From: Loxodes magnus
Taxonomy: Eukaryota > Ciliophora > Karyorelictea > Loxodida > Loxodidae
Assembly (NCBI GenBank): GCA_946699065.1
Contig: CAMPDV010000433.1
Location: 186,001 to 250,000, forward strand
Length of the DNA: 64,000 nt
Reading direction: 5' to 3'
Each line of letters begins with the position of its first letter. Position 1 is the stretch's first letter. Of this stretch, positions 23,701-37,339 are shown piece after piece. The position numbers and the translations under genes are program-made. A model generated the notes under the pieces. That model saw only the letters and a list, made by a program, of their open reading frames with translations. It was not told where the DNA came from and searched no databases.

Positions 23701-26036
23701 ATACTATTAATCTATCTTCAAGTGTAAAAACATTTTTCCCTTCTAACAATAATCTTGTTTTGCTTTTACGTTTTGTATGCTAGCATAGTTATAAAGTTTT
23801 GAAATTTTGTATTTATTTTTTCTCTTTTTATTATGTAAAATTGCTCTGACTTTTTATGCTTTCTCACTATGCTTCTCACTTTTTATGAGGACTTACCTAT
23901 TCTTCCTTAGATAATTCAAGCATAAATAGTAAATAAACGATTACAAATTTTGTTTATCGAATTTATATTCTACTTATTTTAATAATTCCTTTTCTTCTCT
24001 TAATTACTATTCTTAAATCTTACTTTCTTTATTATCATTATTTTATCCTTTAGTTATTTAAAAAGATCCTCTATTAATATGTTTTGCCTTTTTGCTATAA
24101 TTTCCTACATTTTTTCACCTTAAGTTTCGAATCTCTCCCTTTTTACGAGATTAGCACTCATACCTTTTAACCATCATATTTTTCGCAAATGTATCATACA
24201 GATATTCTAATTTATGAATAGTTTTACTACTAAACTCTATGATTCAGTGCTTTATCAATTTTTCTAATTTATGAATAGCGTTTATTTAGTGATCTCTGCA
24301 TTGTTTATCTTTTATCTCTAATTTAATCTATTTTGGAATAAACTCTTATTAAATAACGCATTCTCTTATCCTTTATCTTCAAGATATTTATATTTTTCTT
24401 TTATTTTTTTATCTTTTTTTCATGAATCTCTCCTGATGCTCTCTTTAACTATCCGAATTTTGTAAGAGAAAAGTATTACAGGCTAAAATCTTAAAAGATG
24501 AGTTGGATTTGACTGTTTAAATTTTAAATTGAAATAGAACTTGATAAGTTTCTAAATGATTTTAGCATTAATTATTTTTAACTTAGCCGTTAAATATTCT
24601 AGGTATTATGATTTAAATTAGCTTTTATGAAATTCTATCTTTATTTAAGTTTACTATCTTTTCACTTAAATCAATGTAAAAACTTTTTAAAATCTAAATT
24701 TATATCTTAAGAGCTAAAATTATTATTTTAGCTTTCCCGCCTTAAATATTTATATATTTAATTTGTTGGTTGAGTATAATAATTTTTCAATTCACTTACA
24801 TAATCACAATACTTAATCATTTGTTAAATAAATTTAAATCACTATATTTAAAAAGTTTACTATATTTTGAGTTTTCCCCTTTTAATGATTAGAGCTCTTA
24901 TCCCTTTTTCGAATAAACATTTTATGTATTCATAGCTCTTTAATCCTTAAATATAACTCATATGTTTTTAATATTTTTCTCTTTTTTTACTATAATTTCT
25001 CAAGTCACTCTTTATATGCTTTCTTCTCTTCATCCATGGGAATATCGAAGAATATTTTAAACTTATTTTACTCATTTTCTCAATTTACCAATCTCGGATA
25101 TCTTTTAAACGTTAGATCGTTTTTGTCAAATAAAATATTCGTCAGATTTCATTTGCATTAAAACTCTTATTTAATCTTTTTGAAGCATATTTTACTGATT
25201 CTATAGCCCTTATGTTTGGTGATGCTTTCTTGTAGATAGCAAGGTTATCTTTTCATGTGTCATTCCTAATTTAGTAAATGAAATAAGTTTAGATATAATA
25301 AATTAAATGATTTATGAGTTTTGATTTAGTAGATTTTATAAATTAAGTAGTTAAGTGAATGTTTAAGTTAGCCTGGCTTTATATTATTTAAAATACTTTA
25401 ATATTATTATTTTAGCTTTTATCCCGTCTAAATTATTAGCTTTAATACTTTCATTTGAATAGACTTGAGTAATTTTAGGAATTGATAGATAAAGTTCTAT
25501 TTAATCTTTGATTAAAATGCTTTATTGATATTAAGTTTATCACACTTAGATTTTAAGATTTGCTTAGTTTCTTTTAATCTTAGTTATATTTTTATGCTTA
25601 AAGTTAATTTAATATTTGAATGTTGTCAATTATTTGATGAACGTGCAATAGTTTAAAATGTATCTTAGTGTCTTATATTTCATAATATTTTTGTATTATT
25701 TCATACTAATTAAATTACTAGTGTTTTTAATTTTCTTTGTCTGTTCAAGACTTTTAGAAGATATTTTCATATCTATTATTCTTTTAGGTTCTCTAGATTA
25801 AAGGGTAAGCAATAATATTAATTTTTAATATTGTGTAGATTTTATAGTCTATAATTATACAGAGCTAGATTTCTTCTGCTTTATCATTTTACTTGGTATA
25901 TTTCTTTATGCTTAAATATCTTCTAAAAGATGTATGATATGAATTATTACTTAGATACCTAAAAAGTAAATAAATTAGTTAATTGTAAATTTTATAAAAG
26001 GATAATTTCTTGTTTATAACTAAGAGTGTATAACTA
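20746..26036. other. Inner part of the left arm: A/T-rich, motif blocks, no firm gene
   Basis: About 5.3 kb shared by all three unit copies (31905..37330 and 58325..63760). Standard-code open stretches occur on both strands (for example at 22889..23119), but they are short, differ between copies and look like chance. The region holds TTTCCCGCC blocks at 21749 and 24733 and a degenerate one near 25409. Compared with the other two copies it lacks a ~110-bp segment near 23490 that contains another such block. Confidence 0.5.
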
Positions 26037-28890
26037 TATTCTTTTATTTGATATGTATTTAATCAAAGATTATTACTTATTTTTATCTTTAAGTGTCTTT
26101 TATGCTTTTACATTTTTCATTTATTTTTAAAGATTTTATCAAAAGGAGAACATTCAAAATACCTACATAAAGACAAAAAATTTTATTAATTGAATAGAAA
26201 AGTATCTAATACATTAAGTATTATATTATTGGTTTTAACTATTTAATAATACAATTAGATTTACTACTGTTTTAACATGCTTATTTTATATTAACTTGCT
26301 ACGTTGCTAATAAAAAGGGCTAATAACTAAGAGATATATAAAGTTATTTCAGTTCTATTTAAAAATTTCCACAAACCATTAAAAAGGAAACATCATTTTT
26401 AGCACTGTGCAAAGTTACATGTTATAGTTAGAAAAACAGATCTATCCATGTTACAATAAAAATATCCTTAGAATCTTTTGAAAATGAAGCATGTTAGAAA
26501 AGGTAAGAAAATATAAGATACTTTAATAAAACATTTATAAGTTAAATTAGAATTAATACTATAAATAGCTAAATAAGCACTTTAACATATTTATTTATTA
26601 GATTTCCATAAATCTTTAAATAAATGTATTTATGATTATATTTAACTAAATTGCTTTTAATCTTATAAATGACTAAATCATTTCTATTTTATCTAGAGCT
26701 TTTTATTTATTAATTAATTAAAGCTCATAAAAAGACTAAAGGAAACCTAGATTTATGAATTATAAACTTTATGACAAAAAACTTAAAATGAAATATAAAA
26801 CCTCACATATAATCATAACTTTCTTAATTATAAATTAATTAAACCATTGCAGAACATAGTTAAGATACTTAAACTGAATAATTATGAAATAATCTTACTA
26901 TAATTTCAAAATAATATAGATAAACTTATGTCTTTTATATTCTTAAGGATTTTGTTTATAAATTGTAATTGCTCTCAAGCGGGGAATCGATATTAGTCTA
27001 AATTAAGCTTAATTAAAAATAATCTTTAATCCATACATCTAAATAATTGAACAACTAATTTTTAGTCTTAAGTTTAAATTTAAATCAATAATAAAATTAA
27101 AAGAATCTTGGGGTGATTATGCTTGCAAGGCTGGTAAGATGAAATGATTTTTCTGGCAAAGTTAAAAAAATTATTTAGGATTTATTTAAAGAAAAAGTAG
27201 AGTTTTTAATTGGATACAACTTAAATAGATTTTTTAATTTGAAGTTAGCTAATTATATAAGAAAAGTAATAATAACTAGTTAATTTAAAATTAAAGTTTA
27301 ATCATTAATTAATATCCCAAAAGCAATAAGTCATATAATTGGAGTGCTTTGTATTAGAAAATTAACTTAAAAATAGCCTAAAAAATCTGAATACATATAT
27401 CTAGATGCTGTGAAAAAATATGATTTTTAATTTCTTTATTATAAATGTGATTCCATTGCACTTCAAGAATTTAGTAAGATTATTTATACTCCAAAAAATT
27501 GAAAGCAGTAGTGAGCTAGTGTTATGAAGTATTTAAAATGGAATTAAAGGAATATGGGACAAAATAGATGCAAGCAAGAGGCTTATAACAAGAAAATCTT
27601 TTTAGACAGATAATAATATTTCAAAAAAATTATCCTATTTAGCCTTAAATTAAATAATTTTCAAACCCATAACATTTTAAGAATTTTACAGTTATTTTAT
27701 GAAATTAGGAAAGTTAATATAGATAATCCTGAGCCTACTATAGGAAAGCATTTCAATAATAATTAAAAAATAAGGATTTTAATACTTTAATGATGTGAAA
27801 AGCTTTTCTTATAAATACAAAAAGATTAGAATTATCCTTATTATAGATAAAACATAAAAATAGATATTAATTATGTTAATTATTAAATTTAAACAATTTC
27901 TGTAGAACTACAATTTAAAGCTTCAATGAAGCCTACTGCAAGATTTATATTGGTTAATTCAAAACTTACTCAATTTACTGAAATTATTTATATTAAATTT
28001 AATAAATAATTCAGAAAAAATTATCAGTTGATAAAGATCGGATCTAAGCTTTTAACTTTTGTAAAAAGCAGCAAAATAGATATTACTTGATTAACAATCT
28101 CCTTTCCTTCTTTGAAGAGCTTTACTTATATAATTACATATTTACATGTGACCTTAATTAAGACATAAGGAATTATCTAGATTAAAAGATAGATAATTCT
28201 AAGAAATAAAAACTTACATGAGTGATTTAATATATATAAGGTAATTTCCAACAATTAATGTAGAATTTATAGATTTAAAAATGCATAAAATCTGAAATCA
28301 AATTACTAAATAAAAACTTGAATATTGTTCTTTGCATCTAAAACTCTTTGAATAATGCACTTAAAAATAAAATCCTTTTTATTTGAATACTTAGTTTATG
28401 TTTTAATTGCTTTGGATTAAACATCTTGAAATAGAAATTTTGATTATTATCTTTCAAAGCAAATATTAAAAATACTTGCATAACTAGAAATTCAAAATAA
28501 AAGTCGAAAGAGTATGAAGCTTTAGTGTTAGAAATATTTTATTTGCTTTACATTTGCACTTAAGGGATTTAATTTTCTCTATATTCTTATTTAACATCTA
28601 CAAAGTCAGTTATCAATTATCACTTAATTTAAATAATCTTTAATTATAATCAAATAAATAGAAGAAACTTTAAATCTCTCTTTTATATGCTTATTAAAAT
28701 GATAAGAATTAGCTTTAAAAATAAATAAAAAGTTGGCTTTATACATCTATTAATGGTTTTTTAATTCCTTTAATATTTTTCTCATGCTTTATGAACTTAG
28801 ATTTGATAGGATTATATACATTACTTCAAAGAATTTAATTTTGCATCATTATGATACTAAAGCATGATGGAAATTTATAATTTTTTTTGC
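26037..28890. other. Central spacer, first part: unique A/T-rich DNA with coding-like pieces
   Basis: Not repeated elsewhere in the window. A plus-strand stretch at about 27142..27501 reads 'VKKIIQDLFKEKVEFLIGY' and later 'YIYLDAVKKYDFQFLYYKC' before a TGA. Downstream pieces (27580..27740) also look coding in other frames. This resembles a decayed gene of unknown family. The rest of the stretch shows nothing I can name. Confidence 0.3.
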
Positions 28891-28919
28891 TGTGAAACTT
28901 AAGTGTTAATATAAATGTT

Positions 28920-29830
28920 AAATAGGATTTAAGATAGCTTAATTCTGAAGTTTTTTTGTTCTAAATCTTCTACTTCAATTTGTTCTATTTTTTTGGCATT
29001 CTTTGAACTTTTAAAAATTCTTCCTTGGTTTTTTTAATATAATTTCTTTTACTAGACTCCTTCTTACCATTTTTTTCTTAGCTAGCTCTTTTAAATTACT
29101 TTTAGTTTTCTGGCTTGTAAAGGATTTCATCTAAATTTAATTTTCCAATACAATCTTTAAGCTATTAAATATTTATTGATTTTAATGATAAAAACTAAAA
29201 TAATTTCATAATTTTGCTCTAATTCTTCATCTTATTTTCTCTTTTGAAAATTTTGGAGATTTCTTTTGACTATATTAAATATCTAATTAATGATTAGAGA
29301 TCAACATTATTATATGAAATCTTCATTAAGTTATTCCACTATTTAACTAAAAAGTTTCCATATATTTCTTTCTTATGCTAGATTTAAGTCAAAAATTGTA
29401 AGTGGGTCATTTTTAAACTTTTTTCTATAATTAATTAAGAATTTTAGAATAGGTAAAATCATATTTTTATGCAAAGGAATCTTTTCATTTAATAAAATAT
29501 ATAATATTTAAGGATTTAATTTCACCATAAATTAGATTCTTGTAAATAACTTGAAGTTCTTCAACTTTCTACACAAGAAAATTTAACTTCTAACTAAATT
29601 TCCTTTTGATTTCATGGAAAATATTTAAAGCAGCATTTGATTAATATTAGTTTCTTAAATTTCTATTTATTAATAATTAGACATAAGGCAAAAGCATATC
29701 TCATTTAATCTTTATTATCAGATGCAACAATAATAAGACTCAGAATTTTATCATAACTGCAACTAGTTATTATTTCTTGCATTTCCTATAGTTTATTGCA
29801 TTGAAGTTAGTGAGGATTAATTGTTTTAAA
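28920..29830 (-). pseudogene. Possible MULE-type DNA transposase remnant
   Basis: Reading the minus strand from about 29820 gives 'CSYDKILSLIIVASDNKDQM' followed by 'RYAFALCLIINKQKF', loosely matching the core of MULE transposases, where a Tyr/Leu-rich strand precedes '...AFAL...'. Further on the coding signal moves to other frames: 'VEELQVIYKNLIYGEIKSLN', then 'NEKIPLHKNMILPILKFLIN' and 'FDLNLAQERNIWKLFSQIVE'. At least two frame changes separate the pieces, so the gene is broken. No terminal inverted repeats were found. The family call is tentative and could be wrong. Confidence 0.25.
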
Positions 29831-30479
29831 TATTTGAAAACATATTTATTCTTTACTTGGCTAATACAATTTCTGAATTAATTTTTATATTAGATTTTTC
29901 CTTGGATTATATTTAAAGCAACGTATAAATAGACTAATCTATTATTTTCATTAAAGATTAAAACTTAAAAACTTTGTTTTACTTTCGATTATAAACATAT
30001 TTATGTCTTCACTTAAAATCTCAAATTAGAGTAAAAAAGGTTTTCATTAAAATTTAAATTATAGGACATGAAGAAATAAAATATAGCATTTCTAATCTAT
30101 TTTACTCTTTTAGAAAGATAGCTAATAACTTAAACTTTTTAAAATAGTAATGTTTAATCACTAGGATAATCTTTAATGGTTACTATCTTTAGTAATTCTA
30201 TATAAGCAATATCTTTGTTATAATTAATATAAAAACAAAATCTATATTACTCTAAACTTCTGAATCTATTATTACCCCAATTATTATTTTATTCTACTAT
30301 CATTGGCAGCTAGATTACCCTGAATTTATTATAGAAATTACCTTTTATAAATATTTGTCTTAACTCTCTTTTTATTTAGTATTTTAGCTCATAATCAGTT
30401 CCACTCATATTTATTATTATAATTAGGCTTTTCATTTTTACCCATCTACATTAAATTTCTTAAAGGTAGAGGTAGAGTG
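29831..30479. other. Central spacer, last part
   Basis: About 650 A/T-rich bases between the transposase-like remnant and the start of direct repeat R2. No gene, RNA or repeat was recognised. Confidence 0.4.
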
Positions 30480-30849
30480 GTTGTATTTAATTCTTCTTAA
30501 TGCCTTTTAATTATCTATTGTTATATTTAGTAAATAGTAAATATTATAAATTTAATATTTTATTCTCTATTTTTAATTAAGATAAACCTTTATTTTCATG
30601 AAATTTATTTAAGTAGATAATTTTTTGCCTCTTGCTTTTCTGGTTTTATTCAATCATTTTTCCTTTAAGGTAATTAAGATCTAATTTTGATTGTTAATTG
30701 GTCAAACTATCTTGTAAATTCTTAATATCAAGTTTTTAGGTGAATCATAATAAAAAAGTTAATATATGAAGGTTGATTAGCAATTAGTCTTTATTTATAT
30801 CATCTGAAAACTAGCAATGCTTTAGTTCAATAACCTAATCATTTATTAA

Positions 30850-31237
30850 TTTTTCCCCTTTGGAATCTATCCCAACGATAGTCTGACTTTTAAGTTGTAT
30901 CTCGGAAGAAGCTAATCCCGATCAAGAAGTGATGCTTCTGCTGTGAATCCTACCTATATCAGAACAGTCCGAAACTAAAATTAAAAAAACGGGATTTCTG
31001 ATAAGCAAAGCGGTTAAAAAAATCCAACTAAGCAAGATTTTCTTAACAAAAATGGAAGCATTCACAAGAGGAAGAAGATGAAGCAATAATCAAGAATTAA
31101 CAGGGATTAAGGACTAAAAATCTACTAAAACTCACAGATGAGAACTCGTTATCTTCCTTTTGCACAAGAAAATTTAAATAGAGCATGAAACTTGAAGCGC
31201 TGAACTCCAGAAAGGGTGAAATTCCCTAATGATGGAG
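30850..31237. ncRNA. Candidate structured RNA (or conserved G/C-richer element), R2 copy
   Basis: A stretch visibly richer in G and C than its surroundings. It can form several helices: AATCCCG (30914..30920) with CGGGATT (30990..30996); a small hairpin AGAAG/CTTCT (30925..30939); and a 3' stem CTCCA/TGGAG (31205..31237) enclosing AGGG/TCCCT. The R3 copy shows mostly substitutions over this span, and one of them changes C to T in the outer stem, giving a tolerated U-G pair. No known RNA family (tRNA, 5S, SRP, snRNA, RNase P) was recognised and the transcribed strand is unknown. Confidence 0.3.
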
Positions 31238-31239
31238 AA

Positions 31240-34200
31240 ATATTTAATATATAGCATAGTGTAATAATTCTTCTCCTTTTTCTGGATACTGAAAGCTTTA
31301 CCTAAAGTATTGCATTATATACAAACTACCACCTTAATTTTTAAAGCTTGCTTAATGGTTACATAAAGCAAAAAAATTAATAATTATCTTCTTTTTAATG
31401 AATGTAATAAAATATTTTAACAAGTTAAATCTAAGTGGGCTAAATTTAGGTGCACAAGTATCATATATTAAAAGTTAAGATAATTTTTATCTTGTTGAAT
31501 GTCTTCATAATTAACTTCACTTATTTTTTAACTATTTAATCATGTAATTTTTTTATTATTATGAAGATTTCTTTGATAATTTTAAAATAAGAGTTAGTTT
31601 TATATTACTCAAAAATAAATTTTATTAATTAATAAGAAGTTGCTTAAAAGGAGTTTTAAAATAAAGGAATTAAGAAATAAAAAATATACAAGATGTAGGT
31701 TTCTGTGTAGGTTGATATCTCTAAATATCTGAGTAAAAAATCTTTAGAATATAAGTTGCGTAAGAATATTAATAAGTAACAAAAATAAAAATTATATTTA
31801 AATACCACAAGCAAATCTAAATATTTTTATACTTTTAACTCAACAATTAAATAAATAATTTCTTTAATTAATAAAATAATTAAAATCTTTTATGGAAATA
31901 TATAGTTATACACTCTTAGTTATAAACAAGAAATAATCCTTTTATAAAATTTACAATTAATTATTGATTTCCTTTTTAGGTATCTAAGTAATAATTCATA
32001 TCATACGTCTTTTAGAAGATATTTAAGCATAAAGAAATATACCAAGTAAAATGATAAAGCAGAAGAAATCTAGCTCTGTATAATTATAGACTATAAAATC
32101 TTCATAATATTAAAATTAATATTATTGCTTACCCTTTAATCTAGAGAACCTAAAAGAATAATAGATATGAAAATATCTTTAAAAAGTCTTGAACAGACAA
32201 AGAAAATTAAAAGCACTAGTAATTTAATTAGTATGAAATAATACAAAAATATTATGAAATATAAGACACTAAGATACATTTTAAACTATTGTACTTTCAT
32301 CAAATAATTGACAACATTCAAATATTAAATTAACTTTAAGCATAAAAATATAACTAAGATTCAAAGAAACTAAGCAAATCTTAAAATTTAAGGTTGATAA
32401 ACTTAATATCAATAAAGCATTTAAATCAAAGATTAAATAGAATTAAATCTACCAATTCCTAAAATTACGTAAATCTATTCAAATGAGAGCATTAAAGCTA
32501 ATAATTTAGGCAGGAAAAAAATTAAAATAATAATATTAAAGTATTGTAAATAAATTAGATATTAGATCTATATTTTAAATAAGATATTCTAATAATATAA
32601 AGCCAGGTTAACTTAAACATTCACTTAACTACTTCATTTATAAAAATTACTAAATCAAAACTCATAAATCATTTAATTTATTATATCTAAACTTATTTCA
32701 TTTACTAAATAAGGAATGACACATGAAAAGATAACCTTGCTAACTACAAGAAAGCATCACCAATCATAAGGGCTATAGAATCAGTAAAATATGCTACAAA
32801 AAGGTTAAATAAGAGTTTGAATGCGAATGAAATCTGACGAGTATTTTATTTGACAAAAACGATCTAACGTTTAAAAGATATCCAAGATTGGTAAATTGAG
32901 AAAATGACTAAAATAAGTTTAAAATATTTCTTCGATATTCCCATGGATGAAGAATAGAAAGCATCTAAAGAGTGAAATTGATAAATTATAGTAAAAAAGA
33001 GAAAAATATTAAAATATATGAGTTATATTTAAGGATTAAAGAGCTATGAATACATAAAATGTTTATTCGAAAAAGGGATAAGAGCTCTAATCATTAAAAG
33101 AGGAAAACTCAAAATATAGTAAAATTTTTAAATATAGTGATTTAAATTTATTTAACAAATGATTAAGTATTGTGACTATATAAATTTAAGTGAATTGAAA
33201 AATTATTATACTCAACCAACAATTTAAATATATAAATATTTAAGGCGGGAAAGTTAAAATAATAATTTTAGCTCTTAAGATATAAATTTAGATTTTATAT
33301 TGATTTAGGTGAAAAGATAGTAAACTTAAACATCTAATAAAGATAGAATTTCATAAAAGCTAATTTAAATCATAAGACCTAGAATGTTTAATGGCTAAGT
33401 TAAAAATAATTAATGCTAAAATCATTTAGAAACTATTCAAGTTCTATTTCAATTTAAAATTTAAACAGTCAAATACAACTCATCTTTTAAGATTTTTAGT
33501 TTAGAATACTTTTCTCTTAAAAAATTTGGATAGTTAAAGAGAGTAGCTTCAGTAGAGATTCATGAAAAGAAGATAAAAAATAAAAGAAAATATAAATATC
33601 TTGAAGATAAAGGATAAGAGAATGCATTATTGAAGTAGAGTTAATTACAAAATAGATTAAATTAGAGATAAAAGATAAAAATACTGAGATCACTAAGTAA
33701 ACACTATTTATAAATAAGAAAAATTGATAAAAGCACTGAATCATAGAGTTTAGTAGTAAAAATATTCATAAATTAGAATATCTGTATGATACATTTGCGA
33801 AAAATATGATGGTTAAAAGGTATCAGTGCCAATCTCGTAAAAAGTAAGAGATTCGAAACTTAAGGTGAAAAAACACAGGAATTTATAGTAAAAAGGTGAA
33901 AAATATTAATAGAGGGATCTTCATAAGTAACTAAAGGATAAAATAATGATAATAATGAAAATAAGATTTAGCAATAGTAATTAAGAGAAGAAAAGGAATT
34001 ATTAAAATAAGTAGAATATAAATTCGAACAAATTTGTAATCGTTTATTTACTATTTATGCTTGAATTATCTAAGGAAGAACATCAAGTCATCATGAAAAG
34101 CGAAAGCATAATGAGTTAGCATAAAAAATCAGAGCAATTTCACATAATAAAAAGAGAAAAAAGCAATACAAAATTTCAAAAATTTTATAACTAGATTAGC

Positions 34201-37200
34201 ATACAAAATGTAAAAGCAAAAACAAGATTATTGTTAGATTTGAAAAATGTTTTTACACCCGAAAATAGATTATTATTATTCAACCTTGATTACAAAATAT
34301 AATAAAATTCACTAAATGTTAGAGGAGCTTAAAAGAAGAGAATGAAGATTATTGAAGCAAAAGATTTGAAGTATGTTCTTAAAAATAAAGTCAAAAAGAA
34401 ATTGATGAACTAATATATCTTTTAAATGTGATATACTTATACATGAAGGGCTTTAAAGGAAAGTTTATTGGTATGATAAAATAAAGAATTCTTGAAGCTT
34501 ATTTAATAAAAATAAATAAATAATAAAGGCGGGAAAGGCTAAAATAAAATTATTCGAAGAAAGCATTAATAAAGAAGATAAAATAATAATAAAAGAAAAC
34601 AAATTAAAACATTTAATTAAGAATAATAAGTCTTAATTCATAAATCCATATTATTTCGATTATTTTTCAAAGGTTAAATTAATTATTAATAAGCTTAATT
34701 AATTATAAAAGGTAGATTATATTATCTCTCTTTTAAAGAAATAATTAAATAAATTGCAAAAATTAGTTAGATCAAGACTTATTAGACGAATTGATATTTT
34801 ATCTTGCAAAGAGAAAAAGAAGCATTGATAAGATAGTATATTAATAAGAAAGAGTAAGGTATTAATAGCAAAGGTTGAATATGAAAAGAGGAAAAAATGA
34901 TAATTATTACATAGTTAGTTCAATATTTGCTATTTATAATTTAGCATAAAAAGACCCTATGGCCCATACTCCTATATTCAGTTGACAATATTGATGCTTA
35001 TTCAGAAGAACAATTTGGTGATTCACATTCTCAAAGAGCTAAAAGTTAAAATATTCAATAAAAGGTAATAAATTATATAGCAATAAAAGCTTATTAAGAA
35101 TGATAATCTAGAAAGAATTAGGCCAACTAAAATTATTATAAATATAAAAGTGAATAGTAAATCATTTCCTTGGAACAAAATATTTGAAAGAAAGTTGAAA
35201 TTACCTAAAATACTAGCATCAGAGCTCTTTATTTACGAAAACTAAGAAAATAATTAAAAAAACTCTTAAAATTATATTAGTTTAAAGTAAGGGTTAAAAG
35301 ATAGATGTATCAAAGGATAAATAATAATAATAAACATTTGAAGCATTATTAGCAATTATTTAGAAGTATATCTAAGCTTATCTCTTTTTAAAGTATTATT
35401 AAATTATTATTTATAAAAATACTAATTTACTAACGCTTTTCGACATAAATGAGAGGCATCTCATTAATAATAATTTATAAATAATAATAGCAATAAAAGG
35501 AAAAGCATTTAAGGAATAATCTCAAATAAATAGAATTAAAATTAAGAAATCTAGAAAAAACTAATTTGCTCATTTAATCATTAAGCATAAAAAGATATCT
35601 TTAGTTATTAAATCTTAGTAATAAGCAATCAATACTTTGCATAAGCAATAAGATACATCAAACCAACAAGAATTAGTTTAAATTAACTCTTTTTATCTCC
35701 CTATCTGAATTTTAGTCATACTTGCAAATCCTATAAACTTGAAAGAGCAGAATCTTATAGAATACCCAAGTCCAGATTAGGAATCCTCATCCTAAAAGAA
35801 AGCAGAAGAAACTTATATTTAAAAAAGAAAGCAGCAAAAAATGCCTATTCAAATATAGACGAAATTGAAACAACACCTAGCTTATAAGTCTTAAAAGATA
35901 AAAAAGAAGAGTAAAACTTATAAAACTAAGTTATCTTATAATAAAACTATATACTCAGAATCTTAAAAACCATAGAAAGTACAAAGAGTACCTAACTTTA
36001 ATTGCAAAATTTAAGTAAGTCTTCTTAATTGCAAGAGGTATTTTGACTATTGCTTAAGCAAATAAAAAGAAAATTTAAAGAATAAACTACTAAATAATAT
36101 TGATACTCTAGATGAACTAAATTAGTACTGAAGATTCATTTAAAAGAAACAGATGAAAAGATCATCACTATTTTAAATGTGTTAAACAAAACCCAGACAA
36201 ATTATTGACGAAATTTTATATTTGGTTATAAAGGAAATATAGTAAAATTATTCTAATAAAACAAAAAGTTATATAAGATCAATTTAACATTAATAATAAA
36301 TATAAAAGGAGTAACTTAGGCGGGAAAATTCAAAGTAATAATATTTAAAAGATGCTAGTATTGAAGAGACAAAATTTAAATTTTAAAGTTGATATTATAA
36401 TAATTTAAATAAATTAAGCAACAAACATTAGAGCCAGAAAGATCATGTTAGATTTGCAAAATTAAATGTAAAATATGATATGAAAAGATACTAGAAACAT
36501 GATAAAGAGCTAACTGTATTTCATTTTATTATTTATTTTAAATTAGTAAAATTAAGAGTATTTAATCTTAAAAACTGTATTATTAATTAAGATAAAATTA
36601 ATTTAAATGAAATTTAGTATAATTTATTGTATATATCCATACATAAGAGCAAAGACATCTTATAAAAGATATTTTAATTTCTCAAAATTACTTTTTTGAC
36701 TAAATTAACTTGAAAATCTTGCAATAATCTACTTATAGTTAGTATTTCGAAAAAAGCATTTTATATAAAAGGACTATCGAGATTGTTTCATAATCTTGTT
36801 TCTATCTATTTTTTTTCTTTCTATTGCCCAAATTACTCCATAAAAGAAACTTGATCTTCCTCAATTATGAAGCCATCTATATAAACGATAAACAGAGTAA
36901 AATAGTGTTTACCTGCTAAGCTTAATTTCTTAAAAATATACAACTTCAAATCTTATTTTCAGGAGCAAAACACTACGAATTAAAATCCTTAAGTTCTGTA
37001 TCAATCATATCTTTAAATAACTGATTCCTTATTTTGCTCTAAACTTCAACTAACTAAATCTTAATGAAGAAAATAATTAAGCATAGTAAAGAGTTAGAGC
37101 CTGATACTTATATAAGTACCATTGCTTTAGTTTTTAAATTAACTTAAGCATTCGAGTGAATATGTAAAGCTTTTCTCTTCTTCTGCAGTAAGCAGGTAGA

Positions 37201-37330
37201 AACATTAAAGTTAGAATAAATTAGTGCTAGTTTAGTAATAAAATCAAATAAATAAGCAGTCTACAAGATAAAAATTAACTTGAAATATTTTCTTTTATTT
37301 ATTCATTTACAAATAATAAAACAATATTTC
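31240..37330. other. Inner part of the right arm: A/T-rich, motif blocks, no firm gene
   Basis: Counterpart of 20746..26036 and of 57664..63760. It holds GGCGGGAAA blocks at 33244, 34528 and 36319 and a degenerate one near 32512. A 75-residue standard-code open stretch at 33517..33744 (minus) is identical in R3, but it overlaps an equally open plus-strand reading (from about 33520) and is probably not a gene. Confidence 0.5.
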
Positions 37331-37339
37331 AAATCTTGT

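Larger units (their letters stand above)
1..26036. repeat. Left arm of a ~26 kb inverted duplication
   Basis: Reading this arm as its reverse complement reproduces the stretch ~31905..56174 from end to end. Base 1 pairs with about 56174, 12424 with 43749, 19755 with 38316, and 26036 with about 31905. The coordinate sum rises from about 56173 to about 58071 across the surface-protein gene, because this arm carries more tandem repeats (five extra 162-bp units and about five extra 252-bp units). Homology stops abruptly near 26036. At the outer end the match runs off the window, so the true arm is longer. Divergence is patchy: some stretches (for example 8400..8900) are nearly identical between arms, while others carry many substitutions and small indels. 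Confidence 0.95.

Noticed and set aside
33517-33744. Hydrophobic 75-residue open frame, identical at 59936..60163
   Set aside because: Identity only reflects the direct repeat; the opposite strand is equally open and more protein-like, and the left-arm copy does not keep it.
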